From Caballeronia sp. dw_19 (GTDB lineage: Bacteria; Pseudomonadota; Gammaproteobacteria; Burkholderiales; Burkholderiaceae), in assembly GCF_018449515.1 (NCBI RefSeq), contig NZ_JAAVUQ010000046.1, forward strand, positions 1-61,989: a stretch of 61,989 nucleotides of DNA. Reading direction: 5' to 3'. This document shows, piece after piece, positions 41,642 to 51,518 of this stretch. Each line of letters starts with the position of its first letter. The first letter of the stretch is position 1. Below the pieces are notes generated by a model that made no database searches, was not told the origin of the DNA, and saw nothing but the letters and a program-made list of their open reading frames with translations. The translations under genes were made by a program, and so were the position numbers.

Positions 41642-42781
41642 CTAGCCGCCCGCCCCGATTACCGTCGGACGGCCGTTGTGCAAACCAATGATTTGCAGCG
41701 GCATATGGGAATGGTTGTGATCGTCCATTACGTAAGTACCGCCCAGCAAAGACGGCATCCGGGTGGTCTTCAGCGCCTCCTCGATATCGGCCGGCTTGTC
41801 CGACCCGGCACGGCGTATTGCATCGACGATCAGATAAGTTGCTTCGTAAGCGTAGAACGGCAACTGATTCGGTACCAACCCATATTTGGATTCATAGGCA
41901 TGGACAAAATCCTGCACTCCCGGCGTTTCGATGGCCGGGGAAAACATTGAAACACTGGCGGCATTGTCGAGCCCACCCGAGGCGATGAAACCGGGGGATA
42001 CCGCCTTGGCGACGGCCGAAAAGTCGATGCGCCCGGTCAACGGCACCTTCCAGCCGGACTTTTCGTAAGCCTGGAAGAACGGCGCGGTGGAAGCGTTGAG
42101 AATCGGCACCACGTGATCGGGGTTGATCTCCTTGAGCTGTTGCAGCACGGGTTCGAAATTCGTGGTGCCGCGCGCCACGGTGATGCTGGTCACAACCTGT
42201 ATTCCCAGCTCGCTTGCCGCCCGGGAAAAGCTCTGCGAATTCGCGTTATTGAAATAGCTATCGTCGCTGATGATCGCAACACGCTTCGCGCCCTGTCTTT
42301 TCAACCAGCCCATCATGCCGCGAGCAATATCGAGTTCGGACGGAATGGTCTTGAACACATAAGGATTACCACCGACGCCCGACGCTTCCACGAAGTCCTG
42401 CAGCGACGAGATCTCGATCACGAGCGGAACCTTCTCTTCCTGCGCCACCGGCATGATGGCATGCGTAACGGCGGTCAACAGCGCACCGATCATCACCGAC
42501 ACATGCTCCTGTTCGATCAACCGATGCACGGCCTTGATGCCGGTCGCGGGATCGGATGCATTGTCGCCATAGAACGCCTCGACGGGACGTCCGAGTACGC
42601 CGCCGGCTTCGTTGATCCGCTCAAGCGCCAATTCGATACCATACTGCTCGGTCTGGCCGCGCGCCGCGTCCGAGCCGCTAAGCATCGTCGTTACACCAAT
42701 GCGCACGGGGTTTTCGGCAAGAGCAGGAGCAGCGGCAAGCATTGCCGCGACCAGGAGGACCGTGAATTGTGTACGTTTCAT
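41642..42781 (-). CDS. ABC-transporter substrate-binding protein (branched-chain amino acid type)
   Basis: A 379-residue periplasmic binding protein with a signal peptide of about 22 residues (cleavage before ENPVRIG). It has the Leu/Ile/Val-binding fold: GVTTMLSGSDAARGQ, ALERINEAGGVLGRP and FYGDNASDPATGIKAV. No permease or ATPase genes are adjacent on either side, so it is an orphan or a sensor partner. The neighbours are a pseudogene and a divergent autotransporter. Ligand unknown; an amide or aromatic acid is as likely as an amino acid. Confidence 0.9.
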   Translation of the reverse strand: MKRTQFTVLLVAAMLAAAPALAENPVRIGVTTMLSGSDAARGQTEQYGIELALERINEAGGVLGRPVEAFYGDNASDPATGIKAVHRLIEQEHVSVMIGALLTAVTHAIMPVAQEEKVPLVIEISSLQDFVEASGVGGNPYVFKTIPSELDIARGMMGWLKRQGAKRVAIISDDSYFNNANSQSFSRAASELGIQVVTSITVARGTTNFEPVLQQLKEINPDHVVPILNASTAPFFQAYEKSGWKVPLTGRIDFSAVAKAVSPGFIASGGLDNAASVSMFSPAIETPGVQDFVHAYESKYGLVPNQLPFYAYEATYLIVDAIRRAGSDKPADIEEALKTTRMPSLLGGTYVMDDHNHSHMPLQIIGLHNGRPTVIGAGG

Positions 42782-43222
42782 GATTGCCCAGGTGTCGATG
42801 GATGCATTGAATATAACTGCATTACGAGTTTAACGAATGACCGGCCCGCTCGTGCGGAACCGGCGTTGGAATGCCCGTCCCGAAGCAGACATACGGACAA
42901 AGACAGGGAGCGACCCAGACCGTTACCGGTCACTCGCATCAGCGCGGGGAGGCCCCCTGTCGTTGCCTTAAAGCGGCTGGAGTCGGAACCGTCCCGGTGA
43001 AGGATCATTCAAGGATGGGTGGGCGGCAGGAATTCGCGTGAAAGCCGCCGTTGCGGGGTGGTCGTAGTTGTATCGGGCGGTCGCTCGTGTGATCGGATAT
43101 CGATGCGTGCTGCCCGCAAAGCCGGTCATGTTGAAGAGGCGCGTTAACGTCATATTTAATATTGCATAAATGCCTTTCATCGACAAAACTAAAGGCAGGC
43201 TGACTTTGTCGGGGGCAGATCG
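42782..43222. other. Divergent intergenic region, binding protein / autotransporter
   Basis: 441 bp. The right end (about 43145-43175) is AT-rich and could hold the autotransporter promoter. No operator, riboswitch or extra gene is recognised. Confidence 0.35.
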
Positions 43223-46174
43223 ATGCTGCCAGGCAACTTGTTTGTCCAGACGCCTGCAAAAGGCAATGATCATTGCTTCCAGCGCGACGTCGTATGCGCA
43301 TTGCGTACGATGTTCGCTTCGTTCGTGGTGGCAGGTGGCGTTTCCACCGCGCAGGCCGCGTGCGCTCCCGACGGGCAAGGCGGCGTTACCAATACCGGCG
43401 GGACCTGTACGGTCGTCCCTCCCGTCAACCGGATCACCGCAACGGGTAATGGGACGACTACGGCGGCTGGCGTCACGCTATCCGTGCCGTATGGCGTCGC
43501 GGTGACGGCTTCGGGAGGAGCGTCCGTCAGCCTCGGTCAGGATGACGTCGCTGGGCCGTCGATTATTTCGGCTCCCAACGGCGGTGGCCTCGTCGGCCTG
43601 TTTGCGACCGGGGTGTCCAGCCAGATCACAGCGGATGGTCTCAACATCGGCCTTCCTTCGGGGGGCGGGAACGTCGCAGCGAGAGCAACCGCCGGTGGCC
43701 ACATTACATTCCTGAATAGCGCCACTATCGCCTTTTCGCCAGGCGGCGGTGGTGGCACGGGCTTGCTAGCCGACGGCGCGGGCAGCCAGATTACAGGCGC
43801 CAACGTCACCGTGACGGGGGCGGGCGGTGGCGGAGATTTCGTCGCCCACAGCAACAACGGTGGAGATATCGCGCTGACGGGCGGCGCACTCAGCCTGGTG
43901 TCTCCTGGCGGCGGTGTCGTCGGCGTGCTGTCGGAAAACGGCAGCACGTTCACGGGCAATGGTGTCGCGATCAGCGTGTCCGGCTCGGGCGGAAATGTCG
44001 CGGTGAAGTCCGCCAGCAATAGCGATATCGCGTTGACCGGCGGTTCCGTCACATTGAACGGGACGAGTGGCGAAACCGGCTTGATGGCGCAGGGCGCAAC
44101 GATCACGGCGGTGAACGTACCGATCAACGTGACGGCCAACCAGTCATCGGCCGCTACCGTACAAGGCGGTGGCACGCTCGCAATCACTGGCGGTCCGGTG
44201 ACGGCGTCGGGTAGTGGAACGTTCGGACTGCTAGTCAATGGCGCGGCCAGTGCCACCAATACGCTTGAACTCAACGGTACGACGCTCAGCTCCACGGCCG
44301 ACTCGCTGCACGTGAACGGTGCCAACGCGAACATTGCGGTGACCGGATCGACTATCACCGACAACAACGGCGTCCTGCTCAGTACCACTGGGTCTGCGTC
44401 GGCAACGACTTTCGACGCGGGCGCCTCGACCCTGAGCGGCGCGGTTACCACCGGTTCCGGCACGACGTCCGCCGTCACGCTGCACGACGGTACCGAGTGG
44501 ACGGTCACGGGCAATTCCAACGCGACCAGCCTCGCCAACAATGCGAGCAGCATCCTGTTCGCGGCGCCGGCTGGCGACCCCACCCAGGCCACAAGTTACA
44601 GGACCGTGACTGTGGAAAGCTATACGGGCTCGGCAGGCGCTATCACGATCAACAGCTATCTGGGTGCCGACGGTTCTCCGTCAGACAAGCTGGTCGTGAA
44701 CGGGGGCGCCGCCACCGGGACGACGGATCTCACGGTCCGCAACGCCACCGGCCCCGGTGCCGAGACGCAGGCCAACGGCATCCAGGTCGTGCAGACACTC
44801 AACGGCGGCATGACCGCGTCGGGTGCTTTCGCATTGACCGACAGGTTGCGCGCCGGCGCCTTCGACTACTTCCTGTTCCATGGCGGCGTCGGCGGCAGCA
44901 GTCCCAATGACTGGTTCCTCCGCTCAAGCTTTGTCGCCCCGGAGCCGGAGACGCCGGGACAACCCGGAACGCCCTCGCCGCCGACACAACCAGGAACACC
45001 TTCGCCGCCAACACAACCAGGAACGCCCGGAACACCGTCACCACCGGGACAGCCCGGGACGCCGGGAACGCCTTCGCCACCCACGCAACCGGGAGTGCCG
45101 CAAACACCTTCGTCGCCGGAAGAAGCCTTTCCGGTCAACCCACCCCCCAATCAGCTATCCCCAGGCGCCACCTATCCGATCATCGGACCGGAGTTGGCCA
45201 CGTATGGCGTGGTACAACCGGTTGCCCGGCAGATGGGGCTTACCATGCTGGGCACGCTGCACGAGCGTATCGGCGACACATTGACGGCAGACAATGCCGG
45301 CGCCGGCAGCGAGGGCTGGGGTCATTCCGCCTGGGGCCGTTTCTTCGGCCAGCAGATCGACAACCGCTACGAGGCCTTCGCCGATCCCCGGGCGAGCGGT
45401 CAGTTGATCGGCGTGCAGGCCGGAATCGACGTCTGGCGCGGCAGTTTCATTCCCGGCCATCGCGACGTCGCCGGCGTCTACTTTGCGTACGGCAACAGCA
45501 ATCTCGACGTGGATGGACTCGTCACCAACGCGACGGCAACCGCCTATGTGCCAGGCCGCACCGGCAAGCTGAATCTCGACGCGTATTCCGGCGGGGCCTA
45601 CTGGACGCATTACGGGCCCGGCGGCTGGTATCTCGACGCGGTGCTGCAAGGTACGTCCTACCAGGGCGAGGCCACGACGCAGTCCGCCAGGCTGCCCACC
45701 ACCGGCAATGGCTTCCTGACATCGCTGGAGGCGGGCTATCCCGTGCCGCTGCCGTTCGGACCGCGTTTCGTGCTGGAGCCGCAGATCCAGGTCATCTGGC
45801 AACGCGTCAGCTTCAGCGACGAGAATGACGGGCTGGGCCCGGTCGATCTCGGCTTGACCACGGGCACCACGGGCCGGCTCGGCCTGCGCGGCCAGTGGAC
45901 CATCGATCGCGACAACGGCGAGGTCTGGCAGCCCTATGGGCGCGTCAATCTCTGGCACGACTGGGGCGGGGCCGCAACGACGCTGTTCGGCGCTGATCGG
46001 GTATCGCTACTGGAAGAAGCCACGCGGCTGGAACTCGCGGCTGGCATCACGGCGAAAATCAACCTTCGCCTGAGCCTCTATGCTCAGGCTGGTTATCAGT
46101 TCGCCGTCGGCGGAAGCGACGGTGGCCGGCGTCAGGGCGTTCAGGGTGATATCGGACTCCGATACAGCTGGTGA
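43223..46174 (+). CDS. Autotransporter (type Va) adhesin-like protein
   Basis: A 983-residue secreted protein. N-terminus: an unusually long leader (about 47 residues ending at AQAAC). Passenger, about residues 48-570: glycine-, serine-, threonine- and asparagine-rich, with short repeating strands (for example SGGGNVAA, GGDIALTGG, TASGSGTFGL) expected to form a right-handed beta-helix. Linker, about 573-643: Pro-rich repeats of the type PGTPSPPTQ. Translocator, about 680-983: a 12-strand beta-barrel beginning GAGSEGWGHSAWGRFFG and ending RYSW with the terminal aromatic. Role: surface display, adhesion or aggregation. A GTG start further in would shorten the leader. Confidence 0.9.
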   Translation: MLPGNLFVQTPAKGNDHCFQRDVVCALRTMFASFVVAGGVSTAQAACAPDGQGGVTNTGGTCTVVPPVNRITATGNGTTTAAGVTLSVPYGVAVTASGGASVSLGQDDVAGPSIISAPNGGGLVGLFATGVSSQITADGLNIGLPSGGGNVAARATAGGHITFLNSATIAFSPGGGGGTGLLADGAGSQITGANVTVTGAGGGGDFVAHSNNGGDIALTGGALSLVSPGGGVVGVLSENGSTFTGNGVAISVSGSGGNVAVKSASNSDIALTGGSVTLNGTSGETGLMAQGATITAVNVPINVTANQSSAATVQGGGTLAITGGPVTASGSGTFGLLVNGAASATNTLELNGTTLSSTADSLHVNGANANIAVTGSTITDNNGVLLSTTGSASATTFDAGASTLSGAVTTGSGTTSAVTLHDGTEWTVTGNSNATSLANNASSILFAAPAGDPTQATSYRTVTVESYTGSAGAITINSYLGADGSPSDKLVVNGGAATGTTDLTVRNATGPGAETQANGIQVVQTLNGGMTASGAFALTDRLRAGAFDYFLFHGGVGGSSPNDWFLRSSFVAPEPETPGQPGTPSPPTQPGTPSPPTQPGTPGTPSPPGQPGTPGTPSPPTQPGVPQTPSSPEEAFPVNPPPNQLSPGATYPIIGPELATYGVVQPVARQMGLTMLGTLHERIGDTLTADNAGAGSEGWGHSAWGRFFGQQIDNRYEAFADPRASGQLIGVQAGIDVWRGSFIPGHRDVAGVYFAYGNSNLDVDGLVTNATATAYVPGRTGKLNLDAYSGGAYWTHYGPGGWYLDAVLQGTSYQGEATTQSARLPTTGNGFLTSLEAGYPVPLPFGPRFVLEPQIQVIWQRVSFSDENDGLGPVDLGLTTGTTGRLGLRGQWTIDRDNGEVWQPYGRVNLWHDWGGAATTLFGADRVSLLEEATRLELAAGITAKINLRLSLYAQAGYQFAVGGSDGGRRQGVQGDIGLRYSW

Positions 46175-46898
46175 TGGCCTTCCGGATGGCCGCACACTGC
46201 GACCGCATCATCAAGGGGTTCGTGCCGGATGGCCGGATGGTCGGGACTTCGAATCGAGCTTTTATACGCCCGGCTCGAAGTCTCTCGACCGGACCACTGG
46301 CGCGCATGGCTCGCTTGGCCGCGTCGAGCGACGCCGCCAAGGCTCGCTTCTAGTCGTGGCATTCCATCAGCGACAGTCTGCTGAACTCTGTCGGCAACCT
46401 CAGGCATCCGCATTGGCAATATCGCGACCGGGCGGCGATGCTCCCGGTCCACGCACCGGCAGACGGATGCGTCGCATTCGCGAAGATCAGTTCGACTTCA
46501 CTGAACTGCGCCTCGAAGACAGGACTGCGGCGGCTGTACAACGGTTGCCATCTTCAGATCGCTTATTGCAGGCTCGCGCCTCGTGACAACGCGCTCGTGA
46601 TCACCACCCCGGCGGATTTTGCAAAAGGGCCCTTTGGCGGCTGGCAGCGGCCTGTCCCGGCTTAAAGCCTCCGCCAGCCTTCCGGCGCACCTCGCACTCC
46701 ATGCAGTGAGTGCATCCAGACGATAACAACAATGCACTGGAATTATTACAAGCTTACCGTCAAATTGAAGACGCAAGCACCGTCTTGTAAGTCAGCAGGA
46801 CGAATCGACAAGCCTTTGCGTGGAGATGGTGAGGCTGTCGATTCCGGCACAAAGCCACCAATCAAGTAGAAAGCGATACTCAAAAAAGCGGAGACAAT
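46175..46898. other. 724-bp gap with no recognised gene
   Basis: Several short frames on both strands overlap each other; none has a family motif. The right end (46740-46890) is less GC-rich and must carry the porin promoter; GGAGA precedes the porin start. The left part may be decayed coding DNA. Confidence 0.4.
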
Positions 46899-48014
46899 AT
46901 GAGGAAGTTGAGCAAGTGGCGTTATGCCTTGCTGCCGGTCGCGTTGGCTTGTCAGCAAGCCCATGCGCAATCGAGCGTCACGTTGTATGGCGTTGTCGAT
47001 GAAAGCGTCCGCTACATGACGAACGCCAACAAAGCGGGTGATTCAAGCGTGGCACTTGGCAATGGCGGTCTGACGCAGAGCCGCTGGGGCCTGAAGGGTG
47101 TCGAGGATCTGGGGGACGGTTGGTCGACCTTCTTCAAGCTTGAAAATCGATTCGACATCAATAACGGTCAAAGCGATCCCACGTTGCCGTATTTCAACGA
47201 GGCACAGGTCGGAATACGTTCGAGTACATATGGTCAGGTCATCGTAGGTCGTCAGTACAACGTGATGATCGAAGGGATTACGATTGGCGGATACGGCAGC
47301 AATCCGTGGGTTCCGTATGACTTCAGCTTCCAGCCCGAGGTGACAATGACCGGCGGGATCTGGACGAGCAATCAGGTCCAGTACCAGTTTCATGCTCACG
47401 ACCTCATGGTCTCGACGGCCTATGCGTTCGGTGGTGTTGCGGGTCACATGTCGTACGGCAGCGAGATGGGCGTGGCCGCCGCCTACGCGCCGGCGGGCGG
47501 TCCGGTCTCGCTGGGTGGCGCCTATAAGGAATCGAAAGACTCCGTCAACGGCAGCGATTCGAAGTCATGGACCTTCGGAGGATCGTACACATGGGACAAG
47601 ACGCGATTTGCGCTGGGGTACATCGTTGATCAGAACGATGCCGGCTTCTCCAATTTCGCTAACGGGCCGTTCACGGCTGCCGCGCTGACAGCGCTCAAGT
47701 ACACCGACTTTTCAAAGCGTCGGATGATCATGGGAGGCGTGACGCAGCAGGTGGGTAACGCGTGGCACTTTGCGGCGAACGTCTGGCGTACGCTGCAGGA
47801 TGGCAAGACCCAATCGAAGGACGGGTCAGCGTGGCAGTATCAGCTGGTGGCCGACTACAACTTGTCCAAGCGTACTGACGTGTACGTGGAAGCAGATTAC
47901 TCGCAATACCGGGGAGACCTGATCGGCGCGCAATTGCAAGGTGTCAACGGCGTCGGGCTGGCTCAGAAGGGTACGCAGGTGGGCGCGATGGCAGGTCTGC
48001 GTCACCAGTTCTAA
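46899..48014 (+). CDS. Outer-membrane porin (Burkholderia OmpC-like)
   Basis: A 371-residue porin: signal peptide about residues 1-23 (cleavage before QSSVTLYG), then SSVTLYGVVDESV, RWGLKGVEDLG, FKLENRFD, VIVGRQYN, and the C-terminal AGLRHQF with terminal Phe. The ribosome site GGAGA lies 7 bp upstream. A very strong bidirectional terminator follows. It differs clearly from the porin at 22.5 kb and has no enzyme gene coupled to it; the convergent MFS carrier may use a related solute. Confidence 0.93.
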   Translation: MRKLSKWRYALLPVALACQQAHAQSSVTLYGVVDESVRYMTNANKAGDSSVALGNGGLTQSRWGLKGVEDLGDGWSTFFKLENRFDINNGQSDPTLPYFNEAQVGIRSSTYGQVIVGRQYNVMIEGITIGGYGSNPWVPYDFSFQPEVTMTGGIWTSNQVQYQFHAHDLMVSTAYAFGGVAGHMSYGSEMGVAAAYAPAGGPVSLGGAYKESKDSVNGSDSKSWTFGGSYTWDKTRFALGYIVDQNDAGFSNFANGPFTAAALTALKYTDFSKRRMIMGGVTQQVGNAWHFAANVWRTLQDGKTQSKDGSAWQYQLVADYNLSKRTDVYVEADYSQYRGDLIGAQLQGVNGVGLAQKGTQVGAMAGLRHQF

Positions 48015-48042
48015 CGTTACTGCTGTTACTGCTGCCCGGCTC

Positions 48043-48084
48043 AAAACTGCGGCGCCCGGCATTTTGCCGGGCGCCGCAGTTTTT
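48043..48084. terminator. Strong bidirectional rho-independent terminator
   Basis: Perfect 18-bp stem (arms begin AAAACTGCGGCGCCCGGC) with a 5-nt ATTTT loop, flanked by A4 on one side and T5 on the other. It serves the porin (+) and the convergent MFS gene (-). Confidence 0.92.
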
Positions 48085-48128
48085 GATCCGGCATTCCAGA
48101 AACAACGTTCCCGGAATTAAAAGCGTTT

Positions 48129-49451
48129 TCAACCGATCGCAGATTGTTGCAGACGCTTATGCGAGCGTTGCGGATTGAGCAGCATGAATCCTGCTGCGCC
48201 TACCACGACCAACAGCACGCCGGTGGCGGCAAAGCCCAACTCATATCCTCGATTGTTCGCCACCACGCCGAGCACCTTGCCCATCGCCGCAGGGGCAATC
48301 AACCCCGCCAACGTTGCAATTGAATTCGTGATCGCCAGCATCGCGCCGCGCCGTGAGTCCGGCGTGACTTCGGCTACCAGCAGCGGGCCGAACGTGAACG
48401 CCTGGAGGGCCAGCGCGCTCGCCAGTGCCATCAGCGCCACTTTTGCGAACGGCGGGGCATCGACATACAGCATGCAGTACGCCATTCCACTCACAACGCA
48501 TGCGCTGCTGACCAGCGCGCCACGCGCCAGCCGCGACGACACGCCGCGTGCGAGCATCCGATGCGACAACATGGCCAGCGCGAGCCCGATGGGAATTTGT
48601 GCCGCCACTTGTAGCGCGAAGAGCCAGCCCGCCTCGGTGGCGCTGAACCCGAGCGCCACCCGAAAATAGCTGGGTACCCAGGTCACGCCGATCGCTATCA
48701 CCGAATAGCCGACAAGCCCCTGCAGCAGCACGCCGATCACGGTCCGGTCGGTGAGAAGGCGCCTATAACTCACACTCGAGCGGACCGGCGACCAGCCGGC
48801 GCGCAGCGCATTCCCGAGCGGCTGGCGGCGGTGCGCGTCGCCGCTTTTTCCCACGCCCAGCCAAAGGATCGTCCACATGACGCCGACCACGCCCAGCGAT
48901 AGAAAAGCCGCGTGCCAATACCAGCGTTGAGCGATAAAGGTGAGCACCGGCCCCGCCAGGATGATGCCGGTCGTGGCGCCTTGCTGGACGATGGTGGTCG
49001 GCAGGGCGCGTTCATGATCCTCGAACCAGGTGTACACAACGTGAAGCGCGAGCGGCGACGCCGGCCCTTCTCCCGCACCAAGCAGGATTCGACAGGCCAG
49101 CAGCACGGCGAAGCTGGTTGGCCACGCAAGCGGCAATTGCGCGATCACCCACACCAAGGCAAGGCCGGCCATCAGCCATTTCACGTTGAGGCGGTCGGCA
49201 ACCAGCCCGACGCTGATTCCCGACAACGCGAAAAGCAGGAAAAACGCGCTTCCGACAATTCCAAACTGCGCATGCGTCAGTTGCATGTCTCGCATGAGTG
49301 GTAGCGCGACGAGGCCCAGCACTGCCTTGTCGGCGAAATTGATCGCCATGAAAAGAAAGAGCGACGCTACGATCACCCAGCGCCGACGGTTGGTTGTTGC
49401 CACGGGTGCAGAGCGGTCCAACACGAATCCGGAATCTTTTGCTTCAAACAT
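48129..49451 (-). CDS. MFS transporter (ACS-like organic-acid carrier)
   Basis: A 440-residue 12-helix permease with INFADKAVLGLVALPLM in helix 1, LVADRLNVKW in the first loop and LLGAGEGPASPLALHVVYTWF near residue 120, close to the ACS family motif. The substrate is unknown. It is divergent from a LysR gene 264 bp away, which probably controls it, and convergent with the porin. Confidence 0.87.
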   Translation of the reverse strand: MFEAKDSGFVLDRSAPVATTNRRRWVIVASLFLFMAINFADKAVLGLVALPLMRDMQLTHAQFGIVGSAFFLLFALSGISVGLVADRLNVKWLMAGLALVWVIAQLPLAWPTSFAVLLACRILLGAGEGPASPLALHVVYTWFEDHERALPTTIVQQGATTGIILAGPVLTFIAQRWYWHAAFLSLGVVGVMWTILWLGVGKSGDAHRRQPLGNALRAGWSPVRSSVSYRRLLTDRTVIGVLLQGLVGYSVIAIGVTWVPSYFRVALGFSATEAGWLFALQVAAQIPIGLALAMLSHRMLARGVSSRLARGALVSSACVVSGMAYCMLYVDAPPFAKVALMALASALALQAFTFGPLLVAEVTPDSRRGAMLAITNSIATLAGLIAPAAMGKVLGVVANNRGYELGFAATGVLLVVVGAAGFMLLNPQRSHKRLQQSAIG

Positions 49452-49715
49452 TGAATGCTCCTGAGAATGCCCTGACAGGGGGTAACGAACTCGTCGTTCC
49501 CCGACGCGTTACCGATAACGATGACAGCACGTGGACACGGTGGCGGACAAGGCGGGTTTTGGAGCGGTGCGCAATGAGGTGGTTTTCAATAACGTCTCCT
49601 GTGTGCGGCTCTGTATTGAGCTTATCGAAGCGGTCCTGGCCGCACGTTTGCGCCCATTTGAGGTGGTATAACGCAATAGTTCAAGTGCAATATCTTTATC
49701 GGGAAGTTGCAAACA

Positions 49716-50651
49716 ATGCATGAAATCAATTCTCGCCGGCTCTCTCACGTGGTTGCGCTGGCTGAGGAAGGAAGTTTCGCCCGCGCTGCCAGCCGCGTTC
49801 ATTTGAGCCAGCCCGCGCTGAGCCGCAGCATCCAGGCGCTTGAGGACGAACTCGGCATGAAGCTCTTCGATCGTGCCGCGCGCGGAGTCGCGCTGACGGC
49901 TGCCGGCCGCCTTCTGGTCGAGCGCGCCCGGCGTGTCCTGTTCGAAACACGGTGCATGTTTCGTGATGTCGAGTTGCTCAAGGCACACGAACTCGGCGAG
50001 GTGAAGATAGGCTTGGGGCCCTACGCGGCTGTCGTGCTGTTGCCAGACCTGCTGGTTGAGTTTTCACGGCGCTTTCCCAAGATCAAGGTGCTGATCGAGT
50101 TGAGCGAAGGCGATGAACTCATGCAGAAGCTTCGCGCGGAACGGGTCGATTTCGTGGTGACGGACCGGCGCGTTCCGCCCGTCGCGCCGGACCTGGCGTT
50201 GCACCGGTTGCCGCGTCATGAAGGCGGCTGGTTTGCCCGGCCGGATCATCCACTGCTCGTGCGCGGCCCGGTGGCGCTCTCCGCGCTGCGTGAGTTTCCG
50301 CTCGTTTCCGTGTCGCTGCCTGGGTTTATGAAAGACGCGCTGCATCGCCTGCTCAAGTATCGCGCGCACGAGGAAATTCCGTTGCAGGTCGAGTGCAATG
50401 ACGTCGCCGTGCTCAAGGAGGTCGTGGCCAGAACAGATGCTGTGCTGTTCGCGACGGCCTCGGCCGTCCGGCGCGACCTGGAGGCCCAGCGCCTCGCGCG
50501 CATTTCGCTCACCCATCCGCCGAAACTGAGCCTTGACTTCGCCCTTGTATCCCTGGCTGAACGGACCCATTCGCCGGCAGCCAGCGCGGCGTTGGCGTTG
50601 ACCGAAAAGGTCATGGACGACGCCAATACGGCCGCGCGCGGATTGATGTAA
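49716..50651 (+). CDS. LysR-family regulator
   Basis: A 311-residue LysR-type regulator: HTH in residues about 4-62 (GSFARAASRVHLSQPALSRSI) and a C-terminal effector domain. It is divergent from the MFS carrier gene. I start at the ATG 9 bp after GGGAAG rather than a TTG three codons earlier. The intergenic region holds several ATAA/TTAT-type elements but no single clear T-N11-A box. Confidence 0.9.
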   Translation: MHEINSRRLSHVVALAEEGSFARAASRVHLSQPALSRSIQALEDELGMKLFDRAARGVALTAAGRLLVERARRVLFETRCMFRDVELLKAHELGEVKIGLGPYAAVVLLPDLLVEFSRRFPKIKVLIELSEGDELMQKLRAERVDFVVTDRRVPPVAPDLALHRLPRHEGGWFARPDHPLLVRGPVALSALREFPLVSVSLPGFMKDALHRLLKYRAHEEIPLQVECNDVAVLKEVVARTDAVLFATASAVRRDLEAQRLARISLTHPPKLSLDFALVSLAERTHSPAASAALALTEKVMDDANTAARGLM

Positions 50652-50720
50652 CCGCGCCGCGCGCAGGCATAGGGCTTTCCCTTGGGCGGGTTGACAAAGC
50701 GCCGGCGTTCACCGAGGATC

Positions 50721-50736
50721 CGGAATCCAGATTCCG
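50721..50736. promoter_or_regulatory. Palindrome upstream of the TetR gene
   Basis: CGGAATCCAGATTCCG: 7-bp perfect arms around CA. It shares the CGGAAT/ATTCCG arms with the site at 51464-51485, on the other side of the TetR gene, but with 4 instead of 10 bp between them. Likely an autoregulatory site. Confidence 0.55.
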
Positions 50737-50764
50737 TTTTATGCAACGTCGCTCACCAGGCCCC

Positions 50765-51448
50765 ATGACCCGACCCCAGGCACGCAGTCGCACAGCAGTT
50801 GAATCCGCCCTCGCGGTGCCGCGGCAGGCGCGCAGCCAGATCGGGCTGGAGAAGATGTTACAGGCTGGCCGCGAACTGATTGAGGCGAGTGGCAACCTGG
50901 ACGATCTGTCCATCACGGATATCGTTGAACGCTCGGGCACCTCTATTGGCGCGTTCTATCGGCGCTTTGACAGCAAGGACATGTTTTTCGACGTGGTGCT
51001 CGACCGCGCAATGACCGAAGGTCGCAACCGTGTTCGCGACATGGTCGCCAGCGGGCCCGAATGGGGCTCGGGCGACGCACGGGCGGTCGCGGACGCGATT
51101 GTCGAGATGTACGTGCAGTCGTTTCGCCGCAACCGCGGACTATTCCATGCGTCGCTGTTACGCGTGTCGCGACCGAGAGCGACGTGGGACGTCGTCAAGG
51201 AAGCAAACCGCGACGTGCTGGCGTTGATCGTGCCGCCGCTTGTCGCTGCGATCGTGAAAGAACGCGATGCAAAAAAAGCGGATGCAAGTTCGATCGAGTT
51301 CGAGGTACAAGCCGCGCTTCAACTGATCCTGGGGATGCTGGTCAACATCGTCCTGAACGACCCGGGCCCGTTGTCGCTGGCGAGCCGCCGTCTCGCGCCC
51401 TGGCTCAAGACACAGTTTTGCCGTTGCCTGATTTTGACCACTCCCTGA
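50765..51448 (+). CDS. TetR-family regulator
   Basis: A 227-residue repressor-type protein: N-terminal HTH (about residues 28-75: ITDIVERSGTSIGAFYRRF) and a helical ligand domain. It lies just upstream of the alkyl-sulfatase gene, with a 22-bp near-palindrome in between. The start at 50765 is 5 bp after CCAGG; the ATG at 50741 lies almost against the upstream palindrome and lacks a ribosome site. Likely effector: an alkyl sulfate, alcohol or fatty acyl-CoA. Confidence 0.88.
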   Translation: MTRPQARSRTAVESALAVPRQARSQIGLEKMLQAGRELIEASGNLDDLSITDIVERSGTSIGAFYRRFDSKDMFFDVVLDRAMTEGRNRVRDMVASGPEWGSGDARAVADAIVEMYVQSFRRNRGLFHASLLRVSRPRATWDVVKEANRDVLALIVPPLVAAIVKERDAKKADASSIEFEVQAALQLILGMLVNIVLNDPGPLSLASRRLAPWLKTQFCRCLILTTP

Positions 51449-51463
51449 TTTTTTCATCAAAAA

Positions 51464-51485
51464 CGGAATAAGAATTCCTATTCCG
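51464..51485. promoter_or_regulatory. 22-bp near-palindrome, candidate TetR operator for the sulfatase
   Basis: Arms CGGAATA and TATTCCG around AGAATTCC; ten of eleven pairs match. It lies 34 bp before the sulfatase start and 16 bp after the TetR stop. The arms recur upstream of the TetR gene at 50721-50736. Confidence 0.65.
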
Positions 51486-51518
51486 ATGTTATTTTTAGAC
51501 TGCCGCAAGGAGACATCC

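Noticed and set aside
41590..41950. Continuation of the plus-strand frame through the binding-protein gene as an intact gene
   Set aside because: The binding protein on the minus strand is complete with signal peptide; the plus-strand frame has no family character beyond the decayed hydrolase part.
43537..44592. 351-codon minus-strand frame inside the autotransporter gene
   Set aside because: Its Pro/Ala/Val-rich composition is the complement of a Gly/Ser/Thr-rich passenger; the sense strand shows a coherent autotransporter with barrel and linker.
44866..45150. Minus-strand frame with collagen-like Gly-X-Y repeats
   Set aside because: It is the antisense reading of the Pro-rich linker of the autotransporter and has no other support.
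46080..46776. Several short frames after the autotransporter
   Set aside because: They overlap one another on both strands and none has recognisable domains; listed only as a gene-poor gap.
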